DNA of 12,613 nucleotides from contig JAISAN010000250.1 of NCBI GenBank assembly GCA_031266635.1, positions 1-12,613 on the forward strand, written 5' to 3'. The DNA comes from Treponema sp. Lineage in GTDB: Bacteria; Spirochaetota; Spirochaetia; Treponematales; Breznakiellaceae. Each line of letters opens with the position of its first letter. Position 1 is the stretch's first letter. The notes below the pieces were generated by a model that saw nothing but the letters and a program-made list of their open reading frames with translations, ran no database searches and had not been told where the DNA came from. This document shows positions 6,182-12,613 of the stretch, in pieces. A program made the position numbers and the translations under genes.

Positions 6182-6993
6182 TCCCCCTCGCAGGGCCAGG
6201 GGTTGTTTTTGATTCCCGCCAGTTCCACGATGCTTTTGTGGCATTGTTCCCGGAGGATCTTTACCCCTTCCTTCCGGGGCAGGGACAGATCCGGCAGGAT
6301 CGGTTCCCCTACCCGGAGGGTAACGAGGGGGGAATTTTTTTTGAAAATTTTATAGAGCCCCCGGGCCCGGCGATAGGAAAAAGCCAGGGGGATCACGGGA
6401 ATATTGTACCGGTAGGCCATAGTGAACATCCCTTTCTTGAAGGGGCGGATCGGCTGGTAGTAGAGCCAGTTGCTGCTTTCGGGGAATACGTGGAACCATT
6501 TTCCCTTTGCATGGAGTTCGTCAAAGGCCCGGTTAAAATACTGAAGCACATGAAGGTCCGTGGGAACCGGGATACCCCCCACCAGGCGGATAAGATTCCG
6601 ATCCGGGCCGGACAGATTTTCCTTCCAGGCGGGAAAATACAAGCGCCGAAACCGGACCGCCTGGAGGACGCACAAAAAGTCCCAGCGCATCACATGATTC
6701 GACACGGTCATGGCTCCCCGGCGAAACAGGGCCCGGTATTTTTTTAGCTTGTCCCGCCCCTCAATTCTAAGCCCGAAGCGGATGGGCGAAAGGATAAAAA
6801 CCAGAACAAAAATCCCAAAATAGATAAGGGCGCTGCGGAATCTGAACCAGGGGGATTTATCCAGAAACGGGTAGTTTTCATCAACAACCAGATCAATTTC
6901 TTTTGGTTTCAGGTTCATGTGGCCGTCGGGCTGGCTGGGATAGACAACGCCGATGTCCGGGACATAGGGGGCATCTTCAATGTTTTTTTCCAT
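6178..6993 (-). CDS. PlsC-type (1-acylglycerol-3-phosphate) acyltransferase family protein
   Basis: This is probably a membrane-bound acyltransferase transferring an acyl chain to a lysophospholipid or similar acceptor. The 271-residue protein has a hydrophilic N-terminal extension (1-48), a membrane helix (about 52-70), and then the PlsC domain. The domain shows the catalytic NHxxxxD motif as NHVMRWD (99-105; His100, Asp105), GGIPV (139-143), and FPESSNW (170-176) in place of the usual FPEGTRS-type motif. That FPESS variant, with a Ser where Gly is common and no following Arg, suggests an acceptor other than lysophosphatidate. AAGGAG lies six bases upstream of the ATG. The gene is downstream of the TRAP operon on the same strand but separated by 83 bases with a hairpin repeat, so co-transcription is uncertain. 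It converges with the HAD gene and overlaps it by 4 bases. Confidence 0.85.
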   Translation of the reverse strand: MEKNIEDAPYVPDIGVVYPSQPDGHMNLKPKEIDLVVDENYPFLDKSPWFRFRSALIYFGIFVLVFILSPIRFGLRIEGRDKLKKYRALFRRGAMTVSNHVMRWDFLCVLQAVRFRRLYFPAWKENLSGPDRNLIRLVGGIPVPTDLHVLQYFNRAFDELHAKGKWFHVFPESSNWLYYQPIRPFKKGMFTMAYRYNIPVIPLAFSYRRARGLYKIFKKNSPLVTLRVGEPILPDLSLPRKEGVKILREQCHKSIVELAGIKNNPWPCEGD

Positions 6994-7018
6994 GTGCGGC
7001 TCCTTCGGGATCAGATAT

Positions 7019-7069
7019 TAGAGGTGTTCAATAACCCGAACCTTTGGTTCGTTGTTACTTATCGAACAC
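7019..7069. repeat. Palindromic repeat family B, copy 2 (between TRAP operon and acyltransferase gene)
   Basis: This is a long imperfect hairpin. GTGTTC (7024-7029) pairs with GAACAC (7064-7069), AATAAC with GTTA(c)TT, and CGAACC (7037-7042) with GGTTCG (7046-7051) around a TTT loop. It begins 7 bases after the stop codon of the TRAP membrane subunit and ends just upstream of the acyltransferase leader. It could act as a transcript 3' end stabiliser or attenuator. It has no T-run following on the minus strand, so it is not a classic intrinsic terminator. It matches 3654-3689 at 29 of 36 positions. Confidence 0.6.
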
Positions 7070-7076
7070 GCCAGTT

Positions 7077-8948
7077 TCAGTACAACCTGGTAAGATAGGT
7101 AGACAGGATTGGTATATAGGTAACGATAAAGACCACCGCCAGATGGATAAGCAGGAAGGGGATCACATACCGGGAAATCTCCACATAGGGCCTTCTGAAC
7201 CGGTAACTGGCCAAAAAGAGGTTCATCCCCACCGGCGGGGTAAGAAAGCCCGCTTCCATATTAATCAAAAAGATAATCCCCAAATGAACCGGGTCAATGC
7301 CGTACACGGCTCCCAGGGGGAAAACCAGGGGCAGTATTATCATAATGGCGGAAAAAATGTCGATAAGACAGCCAACCACCAGCAGGGACAGGTTGAGGAT
7401 CAGCAGAAACAGGTATTTTGAGGAAACGGCCCCCTGAATCCACCGGGCAAAACGTTCCGGCGCCTGGGTATCGACAATATAGTAGGAAAGGGCCTGGGAC
7501 AAAGCCAGAATGGAAAGAATGCCGCCGATGATGGGGAGGGCCCTGGCAAAAACCCGGTGGATTCCGGAGAAGGTAATATCCTTGAAAATAAACACCTCCA
7601 CCACAAAAACATAGATCACCGCCGCGGCGCCTATCTCTACCAGGGAGAGAATGCCGGAAAAATACCCTGCCACCAGCAAAAAGGGAAGCAGAATTTCGGG
7701 GAGCGAATTTTTCAGGGCCGCTCCGGCCTGTCTGAAAGAGAAGGGTTCCCGGGGCACTTTGATTTTTATCGACATAATAATGCCGAAAATGATCATGCCC
7801 CCCACCAGAATAAGCCCCGGCAGGATGCCCCCCAGAAACAGGTGGATCGTATTGGTCCGGGTGGCGGCGCCCACCAGGATAAGGGGCAGGCTGGGAGGAA
7901 AGAGGAGGCCGATGCTGCCCGAAGCGGTCAGGAGCCCGATGGTAAATTTTGGCGGGTAGGGGGCGTTTTCGGAAAGTACGGTGTAGAGAATTCCCCCCAG
8001 CGCCAGGATCGTAACCCCCGAAGCGCCGGTAAAGGAAGTAAAAAAGGCGCACATACAAACCGCCGCGATAATAACGCCGCCGGGAAACCAGCCGAAAAGA
8101 CTTTTGAAGGTCCGCAGGAGCCGTTCCCCGGCCCTGCTTTCCGAAAGAAAAAATCCCGCCAGGGTAAAGAGGGGAATGGCGACAAAACTGTTTTGGGTCA
8201 GGGCCGTATACACCTGGTTGGAAATAACGTCCATTTCCCCGCCGGCCCCCTGAATAAGGATCAATGCCGCCGCGCCGATAACCACAAACAGGGGCGTCCC
8301 CGCCAGGGCCGCTATGATAAGGAGTATCATGGCCGGGGTTTTGAGATGCCATGCCAGGCTAAAAAAAACATCGGTGATCCGGTAGGCAAGATCCGGCGCA
8401 TTAAAACCCCAGAGAAACTTGAAAATTGCCGGGAGGGAGCAAATTGTTCCCAAAACAAGGGCCAGAACCGGCAGAAGCCGGGCCTTTCCCTTGAGGGGGA
8501 TGAGCCGGGCAAAGCGGATGGCCATAACGGCGTATCCGATGGGCATAACCAGGGCGAAAACCTGATCCGGGATAAAACCAATTATCTGCCAGGGAGAAAG
8601 GTAAATTTTGATAAAAGAAATCGAACACCAGGCAAAAATGGTAACCGTAAAGGCCGAAAGAAGGCCGGAAACCACGGTACAGATATGTTTGATTTTTTCA
8701 CTGCCGCTGTACTGTAAGAGCCCGATGGAAAGATGATCCCCCGCCCGGGTGGTAATCATCCCCGAAAGAAGCCCCAGGACCAGCAAGAAATGCACAATGA
8801 GCCCCGGTGACGCGGGAAACCGGGAATGAAAAAACACCCGCAGGATCGTCTCCGCCGCGGGGAGCAGGGTAAGACAGATCAGGGAAAAATAACAGATCCC
8901 CTGTTCAATGGTCCATAAAAGGGCGGGTTTTTTCTCCATGCTTACCAT
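7077..8948 (-). CDS. TRAP transporter fused small-large membrane subunit (DctQ-DctM)
   Basis: This is the membrane part of a sodium-driven tripartite (TRAP) uptake system. The 623-residue protein is hydrophobic throughout. Residues about 1-190 form a DctQ-like small subunit, with helices near 12-38, 48-64, 90-115 and 128-146. Residues about 200-620 form the DctM/GltP-type transport subunit with family motifs SFTGASGVTILALGGI (305-320), GSIGLLFPPSLPLILVG (344-360), CLIDIFSAIMIILP (527-540) and INMEAGFLTPPVGMNLF (562-578). Fusion of the two subunits is the arrangement described for the T. pallidum TatQM protein. The ATG follows the binding-protein stop immediately (TAAATG); an internal ATG at codon 4 is an alternative start. 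It forms an operon with the binding protein. The substrate is unknown. Confidence 0.92.
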   Translation of the reverse strand: MVSMEKKPALLWTIEQGICYFSLICLTLLPAAETILRVFFHSRFPASPGLIVHFLLVLGLLSGMITTRAGDHLSIGLLQYSGSEKIKHICTVVSGLLSAFTVTIFAWCSISFIKIYLSPWQIIGFIPDQVFALVMPIGYAVMAIRFARLIPLKGKARLLPVLALVLGTICSLPAIFKFLWGFNAPDLAYRITDVFFSLAWHLKTPAMILLIIAALAGTPLFVVIGAAALILIQGAGGEMDVISNQVYTALTQNSFVAIPLFTLAGFFLSESRAGERLLRTFKSLFGWFPGGVIIAAVCMCAFFTSFTGASGVTILALGGILYTVLSENAPYPPKFTIGLLTASGSIGLLFPPSLPLILVGAATRTNTIHLFLGGILPGLILVGGMIIFGIIMSIKIKVPREPFSFRQAGAALKNSLPEILLPFLLVAGYFSGILSLVEIGAAAVIYVFVVEVFIFKDITFSGIHRVFARALPIIGGILSILALSQALSYYIVDTQAPERFARWIQGAVSSKYLFLLILNLSLLVVGCLIDIFSAIMIILPLVFPLGAVYGIDPVHLGIIFLINMEAGFLTPPVGMNLFLASYRFRRPYVEISRYVIPFLLIHLAVVFIVTYIPILSTYLTRLY

Positions 8949-9971
8949 TTAGCGCCCATCCCGGCGGGCTTTGAGAAGGGTATCTATCTTTTCATACAGT
9001 TCCCGGTTAAAAGTGGTTCCCAAAAGGGACGGAATAACCCGGTTCACATCTTCATGCCAGAGCTGTTCATCGGCCGGACTGATTTCATTAACAATAAGCC
9101 CGTAATCCTTCATGGTTGCGATGGCGCTGGCCTCCAGTTCCTGGATGGAGGTATCCAGCTCTGCTTCCAGTTGTTTGGCGACCCGTAACAAAGCCGGCTT
9201 ATGCCGGTCCGGAATGGAACGCCAGGCCGCCTGGTTCATGACGATTCCCCCCATAAAAGGGGCGATGTTAATGGAGGCCATGTTTTTGGCTACCCCAAAA
9301 ATTTGCAGGCCCCCCACATTGACGGGACTTTGGTACACCGCGTCTATCATACCGCCGTTCAGGTACACCAATATCTGATTCATGGCCACCGGAACCATTT
9401 GATACCCCATAGCCTTAAAGGCATCCATCAGGGCCGGTTCCTGTTCATTGGTCCCCAGTTTCTGCTCTTTCAGATCTCTGGGGACCCGCACCGGCTTTTT
9501 GGAAAAGAATTTGACCCAGCCCACCTTGGACCATGCCAGGGTAAAAAACCCTTCCGCATTAATTTTCTCCTCCAGAGCCGGTTTTATGGCGTTGAGGACC
9601 AGGTCCAGTTCCGCATTATCCCGAATAAGGAAGGGACAGCTCAAGGTCATTATTTCATGGCCCGGAGTAATGGCGTTAAGCCCAAAGGAACTTAAAATCG
9701 CCGCCTGAATCTGGTTCCCCTTGAGCTTGCGGAGTATATCCGCCTCGCCGCCTGCCACACCGTTGTGGTATATCAGCAGCTCCACCTCGCCGCCGGTAAT
9801 CACCGCCCATTCCCGGGCCATCCGGTTTAAAGCTTCTCCCCAGGGGGTGTTCTCGGGAACCAGGGAGGCCAATTTTATGGTAAGTTTCCGCCGCTGGGCA
9901 AAGGCCGGCCCGGGAAACAAAACACTCCCCAAAACGATACACCATACAACAATGTGACTGATACGCTTCAT
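8949..9971 (-). CDS. TRAP transporter periplasmic binding protein (DctP/TatP-like)
   Basis: This extracytoplasmic protein captures the solute and delivers it to the fused membrane subunit encoded next. I prefer the start at 9971 (340 residues) over the in-frame ATG at 10004. GGAGG lies four bases upstream of it, and it gives a clean signal peptide, MKRISHIVVW..., cleaved after PAFA (residue 25). There is no lipobox Cys, so it is probably soluble or membrane-tethered by other means. DctP features include LTIKLASLVPENTPWGEALNRMAREW (30-55), DILRKLKGNQIQAAI (78-92) and ILVYLNGGMIDAVYQSP (200-216). The Arg that binds the substrate carboxylate in most DctP proteins (in DLKGLKIR) is replaced: the segment reads DLKEQKLG (166-173), with Gly173 at that position. 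A hydrophobic or non-carboxylate ligand is possible. It is the first gene of the TRAP operon. Confidence 0.9.
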   Translation of the reverse strand: MKRISHIVVWCIVLGSVLFPGPAFAQRRKLTIKLASLVPENTPWGEALNRMAREWAVITGGEVELLIYHNGVAGGEADILRKLKGNQIQAAILSSFGLNAITPGHEIMTLSCPFLIRDNAELDLVLNAIKPALEEKINAEGFFTLAWSKVGWVKFFSKKPVRVPRDLKEQKLGTNEQEPALMDAFKAMGYQMVPVAMNQILVYLNGGMIDAVYQSPVNVGGLQIFGVAKNMASINIAPFMGGIVMNQAAWRSIPDRHKPALLRVAKQLEAELDTSIQELEASAIATMKDYGLIVNEISPADEQLWHEDVNRVIPSLLGTTFNRELYEKIDTLLKARRDGR

Positions 9972-10052
9972 CCATCCTCCGAAATAACCGGGACACTTCC
10001 ACATGCCTGAATGTTCCCCGGAACCTGGTTGGTTTGAAACAAACTCAATAGG

Positions 10053-10077
10053 GGCTGTTCCAAAACTTCAGTTTTTG
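10053..10077 (-). repeat. Palindromic repeat family A, copy 2 (TRAP operon leader)
   Basis: On the minus strand these 25 bases are identical to 436-460 in the ctpA leader. The inner AAAACT/AGTTTT pairing is kept, but the far arm of the long hairpin is lost, so this is a half copy. An outer CTCAA/TTGAG pairing around it may replace the missing arm in the TRAP transcript. Confidence 0.65.
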
Positions 10078-10092
10078 AGAAAGGTTCATCTT

Positions 10093-10108
10093 TTACTATA
10101 TTACTATA
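10093..10108. repeat. Tandem 8-base repeat TTACTATA
   Basis: TTACTATA occurs twice head to tail and overlaps the probable -10 region of the leftward TRAP promoter. On the plus strand it also yields a TATAAT at 10105-10110, but no -35 box lies at a workable distance from that. Confidence 0.5.
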
Positions 10109-10126
10109 ATCTTCCGGCATTGTGAA
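10098..10126 (-). promoter_or_regulatory. Probable promoter of the TRAP operon
   Basis: On the minus strand, TTCACA (10126-10121) and TAATAT (10103-10098) are 17 bases apart. Transcription would start near 10091 and give a leader of about 120 bases containing repeat family A. Neighbouring TATAGT hexamers in the tandem repeat are alternative -10 boxes. Confidence 0.4.
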
Positions 10127-10165
10127 TCATTCCGGCGGGGGATCCGGGATTTTTTAATTGGCTTC

Positions 10166-10194
10166 TTGACACACTACAGGTAGCGTATTATTAT
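10166..10194 (+). promoter_or_regulatory. Sigma-70 type promoter of nrdD
   Basis: A consensus TTGACA (10166-10171) and TATTAT (10189-10194) are separated by exactly 17 bases, predicting a start near 10201. The spacer contains the first NrdR-box-like site. This is the strongest promoter match in the window. Confidence 0.7.
10171..10186 (+). promoter_or_regulatory. NrdR-box-like site 1
   Basis: ACACTACAGGTAGCGT resembles the NrdR box consensus ACACwATATATwGTGT at its ends, with a degenerate centre. It fills the spacer between the -35 and -10 boxes of the nrdD promoter. NrdR is a zinc-finger/ATP-cone repressor of ribonucleotide reductase genes; its gene is not in this window. Confidence 0.6.
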
Positions 10195-10201
10195 AAAAAC
10201 A

Positions 10202-10217
10202 ACACTACATAAAGTGC
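10202..10217 (+). promoter_or_regulatory. NrdR-box-like site 2
   Basis: ACACTACATAAAGTGC matches the NrdR box consensus well (ACAC, then an AT-rich centre, then GTG). It covers the predicted transcription start. Its centre is 31 bases from that of site 1, about three helical turns, which is the usual spacing of paired NrdR boxes. Confidence 0.7.
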
Positions 10218-10270
10218 TGTTCTTTCCGATACTATAAATAAGCGCATGAATATATTAGGATGAAAAGCCT

Positions 10271-10278
10271 GGGGGGGG
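10271..10278 (+). promoter_or_regulatory. G8 tract serving as the nrdD ribosome-binding region
   Basis: Eight consecutive G residues end six bases before the nrdD ATG, where a Shine-Dalgarno would be expected; no normal AGGAGG is present. The run can still pair with the CCUCC of 16S rRNA, and it is a possible slippage site. Confidence 0.5.
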
Positions 10279-10284
10279 ATTAGT

Positions 10285-12588
10285 ATGCTTACGAGGATTT
10301 TGAAGCGGGACGGGCGGGAAACGCCCTTTAACATCGAAAAAATCACCAACGCCATTTACAAGGCCGGTACGGCCGCGGGTTCTATGGACTGGGAAGAGGC
10401 TATGGTGGTCTCTGAACGGGTGATGGACCGGCTGGAACAGGCCGGCGGGGAACGGACGCCGGGGGTGGAGGAAATCCAGGACGCCGTAGAACAGGCGATG
10501 ATCGACTGCGGCCTGGGTCAGGCGGCGAAACAATTCATTCTCTACCGGGCGGAACGGACCCGGGTCCGGGAGATGAACACCCGGCTCATGCAGGTTTTTG
10601 GGGAAATCGCCACCAAAGACGCCGAGGATCACGACTTAAAGCGGGAAAACGCCAACATCGACGGCAACACCGCTATGGGGAACATGCTGAAATACGGCTC
10701 CGAGGGGGCCAAACAGTTTAACGAGCTGCGTATCCTCAACCCTGAACACGCCAGGGCCCACCACGACGGGGACATTCACATCCACGACCTGGATTTTCTT
10801 ACCCTCACCACCACCTGCTGCCAGATCGACATCAACAAGCTTTTTACCGGGGGTTTCGGCACCGGCCACGGGGCCATCCGGGAACCCAACGACATCCGCA
10901 GCTATGCGGCCCTGGCCTGCATCGCCATCCAGTCAAACCAGAACGATCAGCACGGGGGGCAGAGCATCCCCAACTTTGACCGGGGCCTGGCGCCGGGGGT
11001 GGCGAAAACCTACGCCAAACTCTACCGCCAGAACTTCCGGAAGGCCCTGAAACTTTTGGCCCCCCAGGCCAAAGACCTGAAGCAGGTCCTGGAGACCGAG
11101 CTTGCCGCTTCCTCCCTAAAGCCCCGGCTTTCCGGCCCGGAGGAATACCAAAAGGCCGAAGCGGTCGTACTGGGCCGGTTTCTTGACAACGAGACCATCC
11201 GCCGGATTCAGGACTTTGTCCTGATCGAAACCCTGGAAGAAACCGAAAAAAGCACCTACCAGGCTATGGAAGCCCTGATCCACAACCTCAACACCATGCA
11301 CAGCCGGGCGGGGGCCCAGATTCCCTTTTCGTCGATTAACTATGGCACCGACACTTCCCCGGAGGGCCGCATGGTGATCCGTACCATTCTCCAGGCCACC
11401 GAAGCCGGGCTGGGGGACGGGGAAACGCCGATCTTCCCCATCCAGATTTTCCGGGTCAAGGAGGGGATCAACTACAATCCGGAGGACCCCAACTACGACC
11501 TCTTCCGCCTGGCCTGCAGGACCAGCGCCAAACGGCTCTTCCCCAATTTTTCCTTCCAGGACGCCCCCTTCAACCTGCAATACTACCGCCCGGAAAAGCC
11601 CGAAACCGAAATCGCCTACATGGGCTGCCGGACCAGGGTTATGTCAAACAGCTACGACCCGGAACAGGAGATCACCTACGGCCGGGGGAATTTGAGTTTT
11701 ACTACCATTAATCTGCCCCGCCTCGCCCTCCGGGCCAAGGGGGACAAGGACCTCTTTTTTGACGAACTGGACAAAAAAACCGGGCTTGTCATCGCCCAGC
11801 TTCTGGAACGCTTCGAGATTCAGGCGAAAAAAAAGGTGAAGAATTTCCCCTTCCTCATGGGCCAGGGTATATGGCTGGGCTCCGATGCCCTTGACTGGGA
11901 AGACGAACTGCGGGAAGTGCTGAAACACGGCACCCTCACCCTGGGCTTCATCGGCCTGGCCGAGTGCCTCAAGGCCCTGTGCGGCAGACACCACGGGGAA
12001 GACCCGGAAGCCCAGGCCCTGGGCATCAAAATCATAAGCGGCCTCCGTTCCCGCATGGACGAGGCTTCACGGGAAAAAAAGCTCAACTTCTCCCTTATCG
12101 CCACCCCGGCGGAGGGCCTTTCCGGCCGCTTCGTCAAACTGGACCGGGCTGTCTTCGGCGACATCCCCGGCATCACCGACCGGGACTACTACACCAACAG
12201 CTTCCACATCCCGGTCTACTTCCCCATCAACGCCTTCCGCAAAATAGAACTGGAAGCCCCCTACCACGCCCTGACCAACGCCGGCCACATCAGCTACATA
12301 GAACTGGACGGCGACGCCTCCAAAAACCCCGAAGCCTTTGAGCGCATAGTCCGGGCCATGAAAGAAGCGGGCATAGGCTACGGCAGCCTGAACCACCCTC
12401 TGGACCGGGACCCCTCCTGCGGCTACCGGGGCATCATCGGCGAAACCTGCCCCCGCTGCGGCCGCGCCGAAGGCGAAGTCCCCTTTGAGCGGATCCGCCG
12501 CATCACCGGCTACCTCGTAGGCACCCTGGACCGCTTCAACAACGCCAAACGGGCGGAAGAACGGGACCGGGTCAAGCACAGCCTCTAG
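10285..12588 (+). CDS. nrdD: Anaerobic ribonucleoside-triphosphate reductase, class III large subunit
   Basis: NrdD reduces ribonucleotides to deoxyribonucleotides without oxygen, using a glycyl radical made by the radical-SAM activase NrdG. The 767-residue protein has an N-terminal ATP-cone allosteric domain (about 1-95, ILKRDGRETPFNIEKITNAI). The catalytic barrel shows HIHDLDF (165-171), TTTCCQID (175-182), QSNQNDQHGGQSIP (216-229), and the thiyl-radical cysteine Cys448 in MGCRTRVMSN. The C-terminal glycyl radical should be Gly742 in RRITGYL. The zinc site just before it normally has four Cys. Here it reads DPSC...CPRC, so Asp709 replaces the first Cys while Cys712, Cys722 and Cys725 remain. 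The ATG follows a G8 tract; expression is probably NrdR-controlled. An nrdG usually follows, but the window ends 25 bases after the stop. Confidence 0.95.
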   Translation: MLTRILKRDGRETPFNIEKITNAIYKAGTAAGSMDWEEAMVVSERVMDRLEQAGGERTPGVEEIQDAVEQAMIDCGLGQAAKQFILYRAERTRVREMNTRLMQVFGEIATKDAEDHDLKRENANIDGNTAMGNMLKYGSEGAKQFNELRILNPEHARAHHDGDIHIHDLDFLTLTTTCCQIDINKLFTGGFGTGHGAIREPNDIRSYAALACIAIQSNQNDQHGGQSIPNFDRGLAPGVAKTYAKLYRQNFRKALKLLAPQAKDLKQVLETELAASSLKPRLSGPEEYQKAEAVVLGRFLDNETIRRIQDFVLIETLEETEKSTYQAMEALIHNLNTMHSRAGAQIPFSSINYGTDTSPEGRMVIRTILQATEAGLGDGETPIFPIQIFRVKEGINYNPEDPNYDLFRLACRTSAKRLFPNFSFQDAPFNLQYYRPEKPETEIAYMGCRTRVMSNSYDPEQEITYGRGNLSFTTINLPRLALRAKGDKDLFFDELDKKTGLVIAQLLERFEIQAKKKVKNFPFLMGQGIWLGSDALDWEDELREVLKHGTLTLGFIGLAECLKALCGRHHGEDPEAQALGIKIISGLRSRMDEASREKKLNFSLIATPAEGLSGRFVKLDRAVFGDIPGITDRDYYTNSFHIPVYFPINAFRKIELEAPYHALTNAGHISYIELDGDASKNPEAFERIVRAMKEAGIGYGSLNHPLDRDPSCGYRGIIGETCPRCGRAEGEVPFERIRRITGYLVGTLDRFNNAKRAEERDRVKHSL

Positions 12589-12593
12589 AAATA

Positions 12594-12604
12594 GTGCCTG
12601 GCAC
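12594..12604. other. Small palindrome after nrdD
   Basis: GTGCC and GGCAC are 5-base arms around one T, six bases after the nrdD stop. No T-run is visible before the window ends, so it cannot be called a terminator. Confidence 0.3.
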
Positions 12605-12613
12605 CGAATATCT

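Larger units (their letters stand above)
9972..10284. other. Divergent regulatory region between the TRAP operon and nrdD
   Basis: This is 313 bases of AT-rich non-coding DNA. From left to right it holds the leader of the TRAP operon (9972 to about 10091) with palindromic repeat family A at 10053-10077, a tandem TTACTATA repeat at 10093-10108, a probable leftward promoter at 10098-10126, the nrdD promoter with two NrdR-box-like sites at 10166-10217, and a G8 tract at 10271-10278 next to the nrdD start. Confidence 0.65.

Noticed and set aside
7024..7069. Hairpin after the TRAP operon as an intrinsic terminator
   Set aside because: No run of T follows the stem in the direction of transcription, and the sequence is related to a repeat found elsewhere in a leader.
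7294..8352. 352-codon minus-strand frame inside the TRAP membrane subunit gene
   Set aside because: It is an alternative frame of the same DNA with a Gly/Arg/Pro/His-rich product and no family motifs.
7557..8717. 386-codon plus-strand open frame opposite the TRAP membrane subunit
   Set aside because: It is the antisense shadow of a GC-rich membrane protein gene; the product is a low-complexity Gln/Gly/Lys/Arg-rich chain, while the minus-strand frame has clear DctM motifs.
10105..10110. Plus-strand TATAAT as a second nrdD promoter
   Set aside because: No -35 box at 15-19 bases upstream; the TTGACA-17-TATTAT promoter further down is much better.
12067..12579. 170-codon minus-strand frame opposite the end of nrdD
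   Set aside because: Ala/Gly/Val-rich antisense shadow of a strongly supported gene.

Overview
The window looks like ordinary chromosome from a GC-rich, anaerobic, host-associated spirochaete, most likely a termite-gut-type Treponema. This is inferred from gene content and style: a treponemal-type TRAP transporter with fused DctQ-DctM, a class III (oxygen-sensitive) ribonucleotide reductase, a bacterial GH3-family protein, and intergenic regions full of small palindromic repeats. No database search was possible.

Layout. Positions 1-189 (minus) hold the first 63 codons of a membrane protein running off the left edge. Positions 190-544 are non-coding and rich in palindromes, and probably carry a ctpA promoter and a folded leader. 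Positions 545-3574 (plus) form a tight three-gene operon: an exported S41/CtpA protease, the 16S rRNA methyltransferase RsmE, and a divergent WecB/TagA/CpsF (GT26) protein whose catalytic positions are substituted. After a 153-base gap with a good promoter and a repeat, positions 3728-6181 (plus) hold a GH3-family acyl-adenylating protein followed by a HAD-family phosphatase. The HAD stop codon overlaps the stop codon of a convergent PlsC-type acyltransferase (6178-6993, minus). Upstream of that gene, separated by a hairpin repeat, is a minus-strand TRAP operon: the binding protein (preferred start 9971) followed without a gap by a fused DctQM membrane subunit (8948-7077). A 313-base divergent region then separates the TRAP operon from nrdD (10285-12588, plus). 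The window ends 25 bases after nrdD, so a following nrdG cannot be seen.

How the parts work together. The TRAP pair is one solute uptake system of the type described in T. pallidum as TatP/TatQM; a TatT partner is not in the window. The nrdD promoter carries two NrdR-box-like sites with the 31-base centre-to-centre spacing typical of NrdR control, one inside the promoter and one on the start of the transcript. The GH3 protein, the HAD phosphatase and the acyltransferase may share an acyl or lipid theme, but this is only neighbourhood inference.

No CRISPR array, insertion sequence, tRNA or rRNA was seen, and nothing amounts to a clear new defence or mobile system. The best leads are: two small dispersed palindrome families placed at or near predicted transcript starts; the GT26 homologue without its catalytic residues; NrdD with Asp in place of one zinc Cys; the TRAP binding protein lacking the usual carboxylate-binding Arg; and a G8 tract in the nrdD ribosome-binding region.
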